A stretch of DNA of 64,000 bases from Acetobacterium wieringae (lineage in GTDB: Bacteria > Bacillota > Clostridia > Eubacteriales > Eubacteriaceae): positions 248,001-312,000 of the forward strand of contig NZ_JAIPPU010000001.1 in NCBI RefSeq assembly GCF_026646375.1, written 5' to 3'. This document shows positions 8,564 through 19,955 of the stretch, one piece after another (the first letter of the stretch is position 1; each line of letters opens with the position of its first letter). The position numbers and the translations under genes are program-made. Below the pieces are notes generated by a model, which saw only the letters and a list, made by a program, of their open reading frames with translations, ran no database searches and was not told the DNA's origin.

Positions 8564-9980
8564 TGATGTATTTATTCACCAGGCGATAAGCGGTTGTTTG
8601 GCTTAACCCCAAAGAATCGGCCAGGTCATTAATATTGCCGTAAATCTCATAATAATCTTCAATCAGTCCCCGTTTGTAATTTTCAACCAGGTCATCAAAA
8701 ATGATCTGTCTTTTTTTAATTCCCTCATTGGCGAAAAAGGCACTCAGTTGCTCGGGCAGTTTATCAACGCCAATCACGCTGCCAAGACTCATTACAGCCA
8801 TCTGTTCCACTGCATTTTTTAACTGTCGGACATTTCCTGGCCAGTCGTATTGAATCAGCGATTCGATCACTGGATTTGAGAAAACCTTGTTCTGGTTGTA
8901 TTTTTTGTTGTATTCTTTCAAATAATACTGAGCAATCGGGAAAATATCATCCCGCCGTTCCCGAAGTGCGGGGATGGTTTGGGTGATGCCGTTAATCCGC
9001 CAGTACAGATCTTCACGAAAAGTATTTTTAGCGACCAGATCCTCTAAATTCTTGTTGGTGGCGGTGATAATCCGGGTATTGACAGTTTTTGATTCCAGTC
9101 CACCAACTGAGGTGAAGCGCTTATTTTCCAAAAAATCCAACAGTTTGACCTGAATATTGGGTTGTAATTCTCCAATTTCATCGAGAAAGAGGGTGCCGTT
9201 ATCAGCCATTTCCACCAGGCCCTTTTTTCCTTTGGGACTGGCACCAGTGAAGGCGTAGGGGACATAGCCGAAGAGCTCGCTTTCAATCAGGTTATCAGGA
9301 ATGGAAGCGCAGTTTATCGAAATAAACGGGTTGGCTTTACGGGGGCTGCAATCATGAATAAACTTGGCCACCAGACTTTTACCGACCCCACTTTCGCCCA
9401 GTAACAGAATTGGGATATCGGATTTGGCCGCTTTTTTCAGTTTGTGCAGGGTCTGGTAGAGGATGTAGCTGCGGCCAACAATGTTGTTACTGGCTTTGGT
9501 TCGTTCCTCACGGGAACCTTTGTGCGCTTTTAGTTCATCATCTTCATCGGTTTCTTTTTCCGGATTCAGATAATCCAGATCAAATTTTACAAACGACTCC
9601 CGTTTTAAGGTGTTGTAAACCAGCATTACCAACTCGTGATCGGTATTATAAAGTGGAGTGGTGATGGTGATGTGTTCCTCATCGGTAAGCAGGGATCGTT
9701 GGCGGGAGATGATGGTGTGTTTTTTTTTGATTGCAGTTGCCGTCGAAGGGGGGGTCCAAAAGCCCTGGAATGAGGTTAAGAAATTTAACTTCCACATTTT
9801 TTCGGCAGAAATGCCATGGTATTCCAGACAGGCCGGATTGGCATAGAGAACCTTGCCATCCTTATCAGTAACGGTTACTTCAATAAAACTATTCTCCAGA
9901 ATGTCCAGAAAAAATTCGCTGGAAAGGGTTTTCAGATACGCCTGATATTCCGGACTGTGATTAAATGCATTGGTAATCAT
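8556..9980 (-). CDS. PAS-domain sigma-54-dependent transcriptional activator
   Basis: 474 residues: an N-terminal PAS domain (about 25-130), a central AAA+ sigma-54 interaction domain with Walker A GESGVGKS, the sigma-54 loop in ELFGYVPYAFTGA and Walker B GTLFLDEIG, and a C-terminal helix-turn-helix (IEDYYEIYGNINDLADSLGLS). It is divergent from the methyltransferase/BCCT cluster, whose promoter is of -24/-12 type with upstream palindromes, so it very probably activates that cluster when its PAS domain senses a small molecule, perhaps the methylated amine. The ligand is inferred only from context. Confidence 0.92.
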   Translation of the reverse strand: MITNAFNHSPEYQAYLKTLSSEFFLDILENSFIEVTVTDKDGKVLYANPACLEYHGISAEKMWKLNFLTSFQGFWTPPSTATAIKKKHTIISRQRSLLTDEEHITITTPLYNTDHELVMLVYNTLKRESFVKFDLDYLNPEKETDEDDELKAHKGSREERTKASNNIVGRSYILYQTLHKLKKAAKSDIPILLLGESGVGKSLVAKFIHDCSPRKANPFISINCASIPDNLIESELFGYVPYAFTGASPKGKKGLVEMADNGTLFLDEIGELQPNIQVKLLDFLENKRFTSVGGLESKTVNTRIITATNKNLEDLVAKNTFREDLYWRINGITQTIPALRERRDDIFPIAQYYLKEYNKKYNQNKVFSNPVIESLIQYDWPGNVRQLKNAVEQMAVMSLGSVIGVDKLPEQLSAFFANEGIKKRQIIFDDLVENYKRGLIEDYYEIYGNINDLADSLGLSQTTAYRLVNKYIKK

Positions 9981-10069
9981 TATTTACGTATCACATATTC
10001 TAAGATATGTTCTCCTTATTATTTAGTGCGATTTCATCGTGCCACGAAAGTACAGCCTGATAAAAATCG

Positions 10070-10183
10070 TTTTCATCGATGAACTGATCATAAATCAAAA
10101 TCGTCTGTTATTCAAGTGAAAAAGAAAATTATCGGGATTTTTCAAAAATGAAAAATAAACGGGTCGCTTTTCATTTCTGGAAA
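10070..10183. promoter_or_regulatory. candidate upstream activator sites (three TTTTCA-N4-TGAAAA palindromes)
   Basis: Three similar inverted repeats lie 60-180 bases upstream of the -24/-12 promoter: 10070-10085 (TTTTCA-TCGA-TGAACT), 10138-10155 (TTTTTCA-AAAA-TGAAAAA, perfect) and 10168-10183 (TTTTCA-TTTC-TGGAAA). The last two centres are 29 bases apart, close to three helical turns. They are likely enhancer sites for the divergent sigma-54 activator. Confidence 0.6.
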
Positions 10184-10245
10184 AAATAAATTGTTACGAA
10201 TGGTCAAAAATGGCTATAAATTGAATATGCTGCATATCACAGTTT

Positions 10246-10260
10246 TGGCACGATAATTGC
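10246..10260 (+). promoter_or_regulatory. sigma-54 promoter for the methyltransferase cluster
   Basis: TGGCAC-N5-TTGC matches the -24/-12 consensus exactly. It lies about 195 bases before the first cluster gene, on the same strand, and is divergent from a sigma-54 activator gene. Confidence 0.88.
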
Positions 10261-10443
10261 GATACATATTGGCAGATCAAACACGATATCTCGTAAATAT
10301 ATTAGAAAGGAGAAAAAAGATAGTGTAATCGATACAACTACGAGAAAGAAAAACAGAAGCCATCGCATAAGACCAGATGATTAGAGGAGAAGGGCAATTT
10401 GTTTTTTGTTTGTGAGTTTCGCAATTATTAAGTTCTATTTTAA

Positions 10444-11376
<933 letters not shown>

Positions 11377-11413
11377 AAAAATTCTAAAAACAAATTTAGA
11401 AGGAGGATTACGT

Positions 11414-12991
11414 GTGATGGAAGAAAAAAAACCAGCTACCAAGATGAAGGATAAAACCGTATTCTATGTTTCTGCGGGGATTGCATTAGTATTTGTATTA
11501 TTAAGCTTGCTTTTTACTGAAGGCACAAGCGCTGTTTTTAATCAGCTGTTTGCAATCATTACAACGAATTTTGGATGGTTATATTTAGTAGCGGTGGGGA
11601 TTTTTATCGTTTTTGCCATCGGTTTAGTGGTCAGTCCCTTTGGAAAAATCAAACTGGGAAAAGATGACGACAAACCGGAGTTTTCGAATTTTCAATGGTT
11701 TTCGATGCTGTTCGGAGGCGGAATGGGGATTGGACTGGTTTTCTGGTCGGTGTCAGAACCGATTATGCATTATCTGACCCCGCCAATGGGTGAAGGCGGA
11801 ACGCAGGCGGCTCAGGAGCTGGCGATGCGAATCGTTTTCTTTCACTGGGGATTACACCCCTGGGTCATTTTTGCCATCGGAGGTTTAGGTCTGGCTTATT
11901 TCCAATTCAGAAAAGGCATGCCATTTCTGATCAGTTCAGCCTTCTATCCATTGATTGGTGATAAGATAAAAGGGCCGATTGGTAAAACAATTGATATTCT
12001 GGCTGTTTTTGCCACCATTTTTGGGGTAGCAACCAGCCTTGGTTTCGGATCAAGCCAGATCGCTTCAGGGCTTAACTATATCTGGGGTATCGAAGCATCA
12101 CCGATGACCATATCAATTATCATTGCAATTATGACAGCCATCTTTACACTGGCGACTGTTTCTGGTCTACATAAAGCCATGCAGTTGGCAGCAGACATTA
12201 AAATTTGGCTGTCAATCGCCTTTATGGTATTTATCTTTGTTTTTGGTGGCAGTGTTTATATTTTAAATAATTTTACCAATTCATTGGGCGCCTATCTGCA
12301 AAACCTGGTGGGACAAACCTTCTGGATGGGAAATGTTGAGTGGGTTAATGGCTGGACCGTCTTTTATTGGGCATGGTGGATTGCCTGGGCTCCGTTTGTT
12401 GGGCAGTTTGTCGCCCGGGTTTCGAAAGGCCGTACGATCAGAGAATTTGTTATTGCGGTATCCTTACTGCCTTCCGGTTTTTCATTAATCTGGATTGCCA
12501 TTTATGGTGGTGCCGCCTTTAATCTAAACGCAATAAGCAATGGTGCCATTGAAGCTGCCGTTGGCGCAGATTATACGACTGGACTCTATGCACTGCTGCA
12601 ACAGCTGCCAGCATATGGGATCACCTCGATTCTGGCAATCTTCCTGATTGTCGTCTGTTTTGTTGGCGCAGCCAATTCAGCCACTTACGTGTTGGCAATG
12701 CTGACTTCCGGCGGCGATATGGATCCCGATAAAAAGCTTCGCGGCGGCTGGGGGATTGCCCAGGGTCTCATTACCATCGTGCTGATCCTGGTTGGTGGAA
12801 CATCAGCTTTAAAAGTTTTACAAACCGCTTCAATTGTTGCCGCCTTCCCCTATATGCTGGTCATGCTGGTCATGTGCGTCAGTATATTAAAAGCCCTGAA
12901 AGCCGACTACAATGAAAGCCAGGGACTGATAAACAGTAAAGAGTTAAACAACATTGGCAGTGCACAGCAGGCTGTGGAAGGTCAAGAATAA
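11414..12991 (+). CDS. BCCT-family betaine/carnitine/choline transporter (first copy)
   Basis: About 525 residues, twelve predicted transmembrane helices. The BCCT hallmark is GMGIGLVFWSVSEPI, followed by the helix-8 region WTVFYWAWWIAWAPFVGQFVARVSKGRT with its conserved Trp-rich core. GTG 11414 and ATG 11417 both sit after AGGAGG; ATG is slightly far, so either may be used. Lying between the two methyltransferase genes, it probably imports the quaternary amine that the cluster demethylates. Glycine betaine, proline betaine and carnitine all fit. Confidence 0.92.
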   Translation: MMEEKKPATKMKDKTVFYVSAGIALVFVLLSLLFTEGTSAVFNQLFAIITTNFGWLYLVAVGIFIVFAIGLVVSPFGKIKLGKDDDKPEFSNFQWFSMLFGGGMGIGLVFWSVSEPIMHYLTPPMGEGGTQAAQELAMRIVFFHWGLHPWVIFAIGGLGLAYFQFRKGMPFLISSAFYPLIGDKIKGPIGKTIDILAVFATIFGVATSLGFGSSQIASGLNYIWGIEASPMTISIIIAIMTAIFTLATVSGLHKAMQLAADIKIWLSIAFMVFIFVFGGSVYILNNFTNSLGAYLQNLVGQTFWMGNVEWVNGWTVFYWAWWIAWAPFVGQFVARVSKGRTIREFVIAVSLLPSGFSLIWIAIYGGAAFNLNAISNGAIEAAVGADYTTGLYALLQQLPAYGITSILAIFLIVVCFVGAANSATYVLAMLTSGGDMDPDKKLRGGWGIAQGLITIVLILVGGTSALKVLQTASIVAAFPYMLVMLVMCVSILKALKADYNESQGLINSKELNNIGSAQQAVEGQE

Positions 12992-13012
12992 ATAAAGAAA
13001 GAGGTATTTTAG

Positions 13013-14443
13013 ATGTTACCAAAATTTGATGTATTAACGGATGAACAAATTAATAAGATTCACAAGAACAGTATGAAGATTCTAAAGGAAATTGGGATTG
13101 AGTTTTCGTATGATCCGGTCATCGAAATTTTCAAAAAACATGGTCAACGGGTCGAAGGACACCGCGTTTTTCTGGAACCGGACTTTGTCGAAGAAATGGT
13201 TGAAAAGGCCCCAGCTCAGTTTACCCTTCATGCCCGTAATCCTGAACACAATCTGGTTTGCGGTGATGGTAATACCATTTACATGCCGGGTTATGGTGCT
13301 CCCTTTATTTATGATGCAGAGGGTGGTAAACGCGATGCGACCATGGCCGACTATGATAATTTTGTGAAACTGGCTGGCGCCAGCAAGAATATCCACATGA
13401 CCGGTGGAACAGTCGTTGAACCAACGGACGTTCCCGATGACATCCGCCATCTTAAAATGGCTTACAGCCATATTACCAATTCTGACAAATGTTTCATGGG
13501 GAGCTCTTCCGGATATGAATTTGCCAGAGACTCCATTGAGATGACCGCCATTCTTCATGGGGGACTGGATGTGATCAAAGAAAAACCGGCTCTGATCTGC
13601 CTGATCAACTCGGTTACACCGCTTAAATATGATGATCGAATGCTGGGTGGTTTAATGGCTTATGCTGAAACGGGACAGCCAATGGTTATTGCTTCATTGG
13701 TAATGGCCGGATCAACCGGACCAGCTACCATGGCAGGGGCGCTATCCTTACAGAATGCGGAAGTCCTGGCAGGAATTACCCTGGCTCAGTGTATCAACCC
13801 CGGGACTCCAGTTGTTTATGGATCAACTTCTACCGCCTCAGATATGTCAACCGGTTCATTATCAATCGGTAATCCGGAAAATGCCTTGTTCGCATCAGCC
13901 AGTGCCCAGTTATCACGCTTCTATGGTGTTCCGTGTCGTGGGGGCGGCGGTTTGAGTGATGCTAAAACCGTTGATGCCCAGGCCGGTTATGAATCGATGA
14001 TGGTTCTCTTTGCGGCCAGCACCACCGGCGTCAACTTTGTGCTACATACAGCCGGGATTCTGCAATATTACATGGCCATGTCTTATGAAAAGTTCATGGT
14101 AGATGATGAAATCGCCGGTATGGTATTGCGCTACCTAAAAGGTTTTGACTGTGACAGCGATGAAAAAATGGCTTTTGATGTTATCAAGACTGTAGGACCA
14201 GGCGGACATTTCCTGACTCAGAAACATACGCGTAAGAATTTTAAAACCGAATTCTTCCGACCAGCCTTAAGTGACAGACAGTCATTTGATGCGTGGGCCA
14301 AAGATGGGTTGGATACCAACCAGCGAGCCAAAGCCCGATGGCAGGAAGTGCTGGCTAACTACACTGCACCAGAGCTGGATGCTGACGTGAAAGCCAAAAT
14401 TGAAGCATTTATTGAAAAACGAACCAAAGAATTGATTAAATAA
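13013..14443 (+). CDS. MttB-superfamily methyltransferase (non-pyrrolysine, quaternary amine demethylase)
   Basis: 476 residues of the trimethylamine methyltransferase (MttB/COG5598) superfamily. The open frame has no internal TAG, so it is not a pyrrolysine-containing MttB but of the MtgB/MtpB/MtcB/MtqB kind that demethylates quaternary amines such as glycine betaine or proline betaine. Segments such as GNTIYMPGYGAPF, GGTVVEPTDVPDD and RGGGGLSDAKTVDAQAGYE are family-like. It sits between the BCCT gene and the corrinoid protein gene. It should transfer a methyl group from substrate to that corrinoid protein. The exact substrate cannot be fixed from sequence. Confidence 0.9.
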   Translation: MLPKFDVLTDEQINKIHKNSMKILKEIGIEFSYDPVIEIFKKHGQRVEGHRVFLEPDFVEEMVEKAPAQFTLHARNPEHNLVCGDGNTIYMPGYGAPFIYDAEGGKRDATMADYDNFVKLAGASKNIHMTGGTVVEPTDVPDDIRHLKMAYSHITNSDKCFMGSSSGYEFARDSIEMTAILHGGLDVIKEKPALICLINSVTPLKYDDRMLGGLMAYAETGQPMVIASLVMAGSTGPATMAGALSLQNAEVLAGITLAQCINPGTPVVYGSTSTASDMSTGSLSIGNPENALFASASAQLSRFYGVPCRGGGGLSDAKTVDAQAGYESMMVLFAASTTGVNFVLHTAGILQYYMAMSYEKFMVDDEIAGMVLRYLKGFDCDSDEKMAFDVIKTVGPGGHFLTQKHTRKNFKTEFFRPALSDRQSFDAWAKDGLDTNQRAKARWQEVLANYTAPELDADVKAKIEAFIEKRTKELIK

Positions 14444-14473
14444 CAATAATAAAGGTATAAAAGGAGAAGAATA

Positions 14474-15121
14474 ATGAGTACAATTTTTGATGAAATTAAA
14501 GATGCAATTGTGGATGGTGATGAAGATTTAGCAGTTGAGTTGGCAGAACGAGTTATCGCTGAAAAAGTAGATCCGGTACAGGCCGTTCAGCTGGGCTTTA
14601 TCGGAGGGATTGAAGAAGTTGGCAAAGCCTGGACAAACGGCGAAGCTTTTCTACCGGATGTTATGATGGCAGCAGATGCCATGAAAGCCGGAATGGATGT
14701 TCTTGAAGAAGTGTTGGCTGCCGGTGAAGGTGATGGCGGCTATGAAGATAAGGGTAAAATCGTTCTGGGAACCGTTGAAGGTGATATTCATGACATCGGC
14801 AAGAACATTGTCGGGGCCCTGCTGACATCAGCTGGCTTTAAAGTTTACGATATCGGGATCGATCAGAAAGCCGAAGAATTTGTTGCCAAGGCCGATGAAG
14901 TAGGTGCCAAAATTATTGCTGCCAGTGCTTTGTTAACCACCACCATGAAATCGCAAAAAACATTGGTTGAATACCTCAATGATAATAATCTTCGTGATAA
15001 GTACAAAATTATTATCGGCGGTGGCCCGACCAGTGCTAAATGGGGCGAAGATATTGGGGCTGATGGCTGGGCCGAAACAGCTGATGAAGCTGTCGAGCTG
15101 TGTAAACAGTTATTAGCCTAG
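14474..15121 (+). CDS. corrinoid (B12-binding) methyl-carrier protein, MtqC/MtgC-like
   Basis: 215 residues. A helical cap domain (about 1-85) is followed by a Rossmann-like B12-binding domain with the cobalt-ligating DIHDIG motif near 105 and the downstream ASALLTTTM and IIIGGGPTS motifs. AAAAGGAGAAG precedes ATG. It carries the methyl group between the MttB-like enzyme (13013-14443) and the MtrH/MtgA-like enzyme (10456-11376). It would need reductive reactivation by an activator; an ASKHA protein lies at 27880. Confidence 0.93.
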   Translation: MSTIFDEIKDAIVDGDEDLAVELAERVIAEKVDPVQAVQLGFIGGIEEVGKAWTNGEAFLPDVMMAADAMKAGMDVLEEVLAAGEGDGGYEDKGKIVLGTVEGDIHDIGKNIVGALLTSAGFKVYDIGIDQKAEEFVAKADEVGAKIIAASALLTTTMKSQKTLVEYLNDNNLRDKYKIIIGGGPTSAKWGEDIGADGWAETADEAVELCKQLLA

Positions 15122-15157
15122 ATTATTCTCAGAAACTATGATAAAATAATTTAACAT

Positions 15158-15206
15158 TGCCAAAACAGGTGCCAGAATGATTTTAATTTTGGCACCTTTC
15201 TGGCAT
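15158..15206 (+). terminator. intrinsic terminator/attenuator after the corrinoid protein gene
   Basis: AGGTGCCA (15167-15174) pairs with TGGCACCT (15190-15197), with extra outer pairing TGCCA/TGGCA, followed by a short U-rich tract. It lies between the corrinoid gene and the second BCCT gene and would reduce read-through into it. Confidence 0.7.
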
Positions 15207-15224
15207 CAAAAGGAAGTGAACAAG

Positions 15225-16691
15225 ATGGTATTCTACGTTTCAATTATACTCATTCTGTTGTTTCTCATTTTTGGCTTTTTATTCCCGGAGCAATTATTGG
15301 CCGCTACCAGTCAGTTGTTTGGAATAATCACCAATGATCTGGGTTGGTTTTACCTGGCAACGGTGCTGGGGATTCTGGCTTTTTCGCTTTTTCTGGCCTT
15401 TAGTCGATTTGGGAAAATCCGTTTGGGAGATGACGATGCTCGTCCTGAGTACTCCAACTTTTCCTGGTTTGCGATGCTCTTCAGTGCCGGGATGGGGATT
15501 GGCCTGGTTTTTTGGGGTGTTGCTGAACCGATTTTTCATTATGCCCAACCACCGATGGGGATCGAACCTGCTTCAAATCAGTCGGCGATGATGGCGTTTC
15601 GTTATACTTTTTTGCATTGGGGACTGCATCCCTGGGCAATTTATGCAATTGTCGGACTGGCTCTGGCTTACGTCACCTTCCGAAAAAAAATGCCCTGTCT
15701 GATCAGTTCCACCCTCTACCCCCTGTTAGGAGAAAAAAGCAAGGGGCCAATTGGTCATGTAATCGATATCCTGGCATTGATATTAACGGTGATCGGCGTG
15801 GCGACGTCACTGGGAATGGGTGCCTTGCAGGTTAATGGCGGTTTAAACGCTTTGTTTAATATCCCCAATAATATCACAACCCAGGTCATTATTATCATTG
15901 TGATCACGGTGCTATTTTTAATATCCGCAACCACTGGCCTTGACAAGGGAATAAAAATACTCAGCAACACCAATATCATTATTGCCGTGTTGCTTTTGCT
16001 GTTTGTTTTTACTTTTGGCCCCACCGTGTTTATTCTCGATACTTTTTTTGTCAGTCTCAGTGGTTATCTGCAAAATCTGCTGCCGATGAGTTTGGCCTTG
16101 TCACCGTTTGAAAAAGATCCCTGGATTGGCACCTGGACAATTTTTTATTGGGCTTGGTGGCTTTCCTGGGGTCCCTTTGTAGGAACCTTTATTGCCAGAA
16201 TCTCAAAAGGTCGGACGGTGAAAGAATTTGTTTTGGGAGTTATTATCCTGCCAGCGATTTTTTGTTGTATCTGGTTTACGGTTTTTGGCGGGACTGCTTT
16301 ATATTTTGAAATTTTTGATGGAGCTGATTTAGTCTCCAAGGTGACGAATGACGTGACGATCGGCTTGTTTGCGACTCTGGCCCATTTGCCACTGGGGAGC
16401 ATTTTCTCCGTTGTGGCAACCATTCTGATTATGACATTTTTTGTGACTTCGGCCGACTCCGCCACCTTTGTCATTGGGATGTTTTCCCGAAATGGTGACT
16501 TAAATCCGGATACCCGCATTAAAATTATCTGGGGGACGCTACTCTCTTTAATGGCGATTGTCCTGCTCTTTAGTGGGGGACTGGTTGCCATGCGAAATAC
16601 TTCAATCATTATGGCGCTACCATTTTTACTGATTATTATTATGATGTGTGCGGCCATCTACAAGGCATTTGCCAGCGAGAAAAACAATTAA
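15225..16691 (+). CDS. BCCT-family transporter (second copy)
   Basis: 488 residues from the ATG at 15225, which has AAGGAAG nine bases upstream. The open frame extends back to 15177, but that stretch is the terminator hairpin, so the later start is preferred. Motif GMGIGLVFWGVAEPI and the WTIFYWAWWLSWGPFVGTF core match the first BCCT protein (11414-12991) closely. The two may have different substrates or affinities. It is the last gene of the betaine cluster, beyond a terminator, so its expression may be lower or separate. Confidence 0.9.
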   Translation: MVFYVSIILILLFLIFGFLFPEQLLAATSQLFGIITNDLGWFYLATVLGILAFSLFLAFSRFGKIRLGDDDARPEYSNFSWFAMLFSAGMGIGLVFWGVAEPIFHYAQPPMGIEPASNQSAMMAFRYTFLHWGLHPWAIYAIVGLALAYVTFRKKMPCLISSTLYPLLGEKSKGPIGHVIDILALILTVIGVATSLGMGALQVNGGLNALFNIPNNITTQVIIIIVITVLFLISATTGLDKGIKILSNTNIIIAVLLLLFVFTFGPTVFILDTFFVSLSGYLQNLLPMSLALSPFEKDPWIGTWTIFYWAWWLSWGPFVGTFIARISKGRTVKEFVLGVIILPAIFCCIWFTVFGGTALYFEIFDGADLVSKVTNDVTIGLFATLAHLPLGSIFSVVATILIMTFFVTSADSATFVIGMFSRNGDLNPDTRIKIIWGTLLSLMAIVLLFSGGLVAMRNTSIIMALPFLLIIIMMCAAIYKAFASEKNN

Positions 16692-16752
16692 TTTTGTCCT
16701 AAAACGATCACATGATCGGATGAGATAATCAAATAAGAGGGGAAGAAGGTAA

Positions 16753-19700
16753 TTGGAAATGGAAGAAAGAAGTAACCGTAATAGAAAGTCGATTAAGACT
16801 AAACTGTTGTTTATACCGCTTATTTGTGTGCTGGCAGGAGTCATCATGATCGGGGCAATTTCTTCGGTTCTGACACGGGACAGCTTATTGGCCGAGATGC
16901 GGGAAAGCGGCTTTTCATCATCTCAGCGCTTTGTCAATCGGATTGAAGATAATACCGAAGCCGTTAAAACGATGAATGAAATGCTGGAGGCGCAGATTCG
17001 GAGTGTCGGAAATATTATTTTTGCCAATCGGGATCGGGTCAGCGATGAGTATTTAACGCAACTATCTGAGCAAACCGGTATTAATCCTATTTACCTCTAT
17101 AATCCGACCGGTACCATTACCAACGCCGCCTTTGGCGAATATCTGGGCTGGACCGTTCCGGCAGATCACCCCATCCATGAGTTTATGGTCAGCGGCGCCC
17201 CGGAACTGATGGAAGATATCCGGGCCGATAGTGAAACGGGAAATCTGTTTAAATATGGCTATATCAGAAGCAACACCGGCGAGTTTGTTCAGGCCGGAGT
17301 ATCAGCGGATCGGGTGCTGGAACTGACGGAAAAATTTGGCTATCAGGCATTGATTGATGAATTGGTATCCGATGAAAGCATTGTTTCGGCCAGTTTCATT
17401 GACAAAGATCTGGTCGGAGTGGCCAACAGCAACAAAGACGATATCGGCAGGAGCTATCAGGAGGATGAGACCATAAAAAAAGTCGCGCTTGATGGTGAAA
17501 TGATAGCGCAGGAACTGTTTGACGAAACGGAAAACGCCAACGTCTACAATGTGATCTACCCGGTTGTCATCAATGGTGAACTTCAAGGGGCCCTAAATAT
17601 TGGCTATTCGATGACGAGTGTTCAAGCTGCAATTACAAAAAATATTCTATTGATTGCGCTGGCGGGAGTGTTCGTTTTTCTGGTATTGGGATTTATTTTA
17701 TACAAACTTTCGACATCCATCACCAAACCGATTGCCAGTGTCAACCACATGATCAAAGAAATGGGTAAAGGGCATCTGGGGATTCGGCTGAATCTGGAAT
17801 CCGAGGATGAAATTGGCGAAATGGCTCAGGTGATGGACGAGTTTGCCGACGAACTTCAGAACGTGGTGATCGGAACCATGAACCAGATTTCAGATGGGGA
17901 TGTGTCGGCTGATATTGAAGAAAAAGATGAGTTCGACGAGATCACTCCAGCACTCAAACGTACCATTGAAACCATCCGCAATTTAATCCAGGAAGCGACC
18001 CGGTTATCTCATGCAGCAGTAGCTGGAAAACTGGAAACCAGAGGGAATACGGAGGTATTTCACGGGGGTTTCAGAGACATTGTCGAAGGGGTCAATGCCA
18101 CTTTGGATGCGGTCGTTGGTCCGCTCAATATTGCTGCTGAATATGTGAATAAAATTGGCCAGGGCGAAATTCCCGACAAGATTACAAAATCCTATCAGGG
18201 CGACTTTGACAAACTGAAACAGAGCATTAATGCCTGTATTGACGGACTGGGCGCTTTAAAAGAGGGAAACCGGGTGCTGACCTTAATGCGCCAGAATGAT
18301 CTTAGCCAAACCATTGAAAATCAGTATCAGGGAATCTATGGTGAAATTGGTGAAGCGATTAATGCGGTTCATAGCCAACTGGTCCACATTGTGCAGATTG
18401 CCAATCATATTGAAGCCGGGGAACTCAGCGATTTAAGCGAATTGAAAGCCATCGGCAAACGAAGTGATAAGGATACCCTGATCCCGAGTCTGATTGGAAT
18501 GATGGAGAACATTGTCCTACTGGTGGCAGAAACTCAAAAAATGGCGGACACTGCCGTTAAGGGGGATCTGAGTTTCAGAGGGGATCAGACAAAATTTACC
18601 GGGGAGTACGAAAAAGTCATTGCAGGTTTTAATCAGACTCTGGATGCCGTGATTCATCCCATCAATGAGGCCTCTGAAACGCTCAAAGAATTGGCGGCCG
18701 GAAATCTCAATACCCAAATGGATGGCGATTATCAGGGCGACCATGCCATCATTAAAGAAGCGATGAATCAGACCATTGCGAATCTGAAACGTTATGTTGA
18801 TGAGATTGCCATTACGCTGGCAGAAATGAGCCGGGGAAATCTGGATCAGGAGATCACCTCCACCTATTCCGGGGATTTTCTGGTGATTAAGGAAGCCCTT
18901 AATGGCATCAGTGCCAGCTTGAGCAGCACCATGTCCGATATCGATGTGGCCGCCGCTCAGGTGGAGATTGGTGCCCGACAGATTTCTGATGGTGGTCAGG
19001 CGTTGGCCCAGGGAACCACCGAGCAGGCCAGCTCGATCCAGGAACTGACTGCCTCCATTGAAGAAGTGGCCGGAGAGACCAAACAAAACGCCAGCCGGGC
19101 TAATGAGGCCAACGAGTTGGCCGTGCGCGTCCGCAAAAATGCCGAAGTGGGCAATGGACAGATGAGCAAAATGATCTCGGCCATGGGTGATATTGATGAA
19201 TCATCGAATAATATTTCAAAAATCATCAAGGTTATTGACGATATTGCCTTCCAGACCAATATTCTGGCCCTGAATGCGGCTGTCGAAGCGGCCCGGGCTG
19301 GACAGCACGGCAAAGGCTTTGCAGTAGTTGCCGAAGAAGTCAGAACCCTGGCGGCCCGCAGCGCCGAAGCTGCCAAGGAAACCACCGGACTGATTGAAGG
19401 CTCCATGGAACGTGTCGAGGTTGGAACAAAGATTGCTGATGAAACGGCAGAAAGCCTGAGAGAAATATTAAACGAAATTGAGAAGGTAACCGGCCTGGTG
19501 GGCAATATTGCCCGGGCGTCCAATGATCAGGCCTCAGAAATTGCCCAGATCACCCAGGGGATTGAACAGGTTTCTCAGGTGGTGCAAACCAATTCGGCGA
19601 CAGCAGAAGAAAGTGCTGCCGCCAGTGAAGAATTAACCGGTCAGGCTGAAATGCTTAAGGCAATGGTTGGAGCCTTCAAACTTAAGGAAAACTCCCAGCG

Positions 19701-19797
19701 TAAAAAAGAAAGTACTGATGGTATCAGTAGAAGCGCCAAAGCGGAGTCGAGTCAACCCCAGATTATACTGGATGCGATGGAAATGGATAAGTATTAA
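16753..19797 (+). CDS. methyl-accepting chemotaxis protein with tandem HAMP-like domains
   Basis: About 1014 residues; TTG 16753 or ATG 16759 after GAGGGGAAGAAGG. First membrane helix near 19-40, an extracytoplasmic Cache-like sensor to about 295, second helix near 297-317, then a canonical HAMP and a long chain of HAMP-like repeats (about 320-745) with the recurring GxF/GDF-x2-I pattern. The signalling tip is classical: [20 protein letters not shown] and [13 protein letters not shown]. It follows the betaine cluster and could sense a related compound, but that is speculation. Unusually long because of the poly-HAMP stretch. Confidence 0.92.
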   Translation: MEMEERSNRNRKSIKTKLLFIPLICVLAGVIMIGAISSVLTRDSLLAEMRESGFSSSQRFVNRIEDNTEAVKTMNEMLEAQIRSVGNIIFANRDRVSDEYLTQLSEQTGINPIYLYNPTGTITNAAFGEYLGWTVPADHPIHEFMVSGAPELMEDIRADSETGNLFKYGYIRSNTGEFVQAGVSADRVLELTEKFGYQALIDELVSDESIVSASFIDKDLVGVANSNKDDIGRSYQEDETIKKVALDGEMIAQELFDETENANVYNVIYPVVINGELQGALNIGYSMTSVQAAITKNILLIALAGVFVFLVLGFILYKLSTSITKPIASVNHMIKEMGKGHLGIRLNLESEDEIGEMAQVMDEFADELQNVVIGTMNQISDGDVSADIEEKDEFDEITPALKRTIETIRNLIQEATRLSHAAVAGKLETRGNTEVFHGGFRDIVEGVNATLDAVVGPLNIAAEYVNKIGQGEIPDKITKSYQGDFDKLKQSINACIDGLGALKEGNRVLTLMRQNDLSQTIENQYQGIYGEIGEAINAVHSQLVHIVQIANHIEAGELSDLSELKAIGKRSDKDTLIPSLIGMMENIVLLVAETQKMADTAVKGDLSFRGDQTKFTGEYEKVIAGFNQTLDAVIHPINEASETLKELAAGNLNTQMDGDYQGDHAIIKEAMNQTIANLKRYVDEIAITLAEMSRGNLDQEITSTYSGDFLVIKEALNGISASLSSTMSDIDVAAAQVEIGARQISDGGQALAQGTTEQASSIQELTASIEEVAGETKQNASRANEANELAVRVRKNAEVGNGQMSKMISAMGDIDESSNNISKIIKVIDDIAFQTNILALNAAVEAARAGQHGKGFAVVAEEVRTLAARSAEAAKETTGLIEGSMERVEVGTKIADETAESLREILNEIEKVTGLVGNIARASNDQASEIAQITQGIEQVSQVVQTNSATAEESAAASEELTGQAEMLKAMVGAFKLKENSQRKKESTDGISRSAKAESSQPQIILDAMEMDKY

Positions 19798-19892
19798 GCG
19801 GCGAAAGTCAACACTGGTCAGAAAATAAATTAAAACGGTTATTGGGGAGGGTATTTGATGCTTATAACAGAAATAATTTGAAAGAATAAAAA

Positions 19893-19930
19893 ACCGAGAC
19901 TGCACGTTTACGTGCGGTTCTCGGTTTTTT
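19893..19930. terminator. bidirectional terminator between the chemoreceptor and PH/SHOCT genes
   Basis: CCGAGA...TCTCGG stem with an inner CGCACG/CGTGCA-like arm. It is flanked by an A-run on the left and TTTTTT on the right, so it serves both convergent genes. Confidence 0.85.
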
Positions 19931-19955
19931 AGGTGACATCAAAATAAATTGGAGA

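Noticed and set aside
13013-14443. Pyrrolysine-dependent trimethylamine methyltransferase
   Set aside because: The coding frame has no in-frame amber codon.
18517-19523. Long antisense open frames in the chemoreceptor gene
   Set aside because: They are mirror frames of a strongly conserved protein and have no plausible start signals or known motifs.
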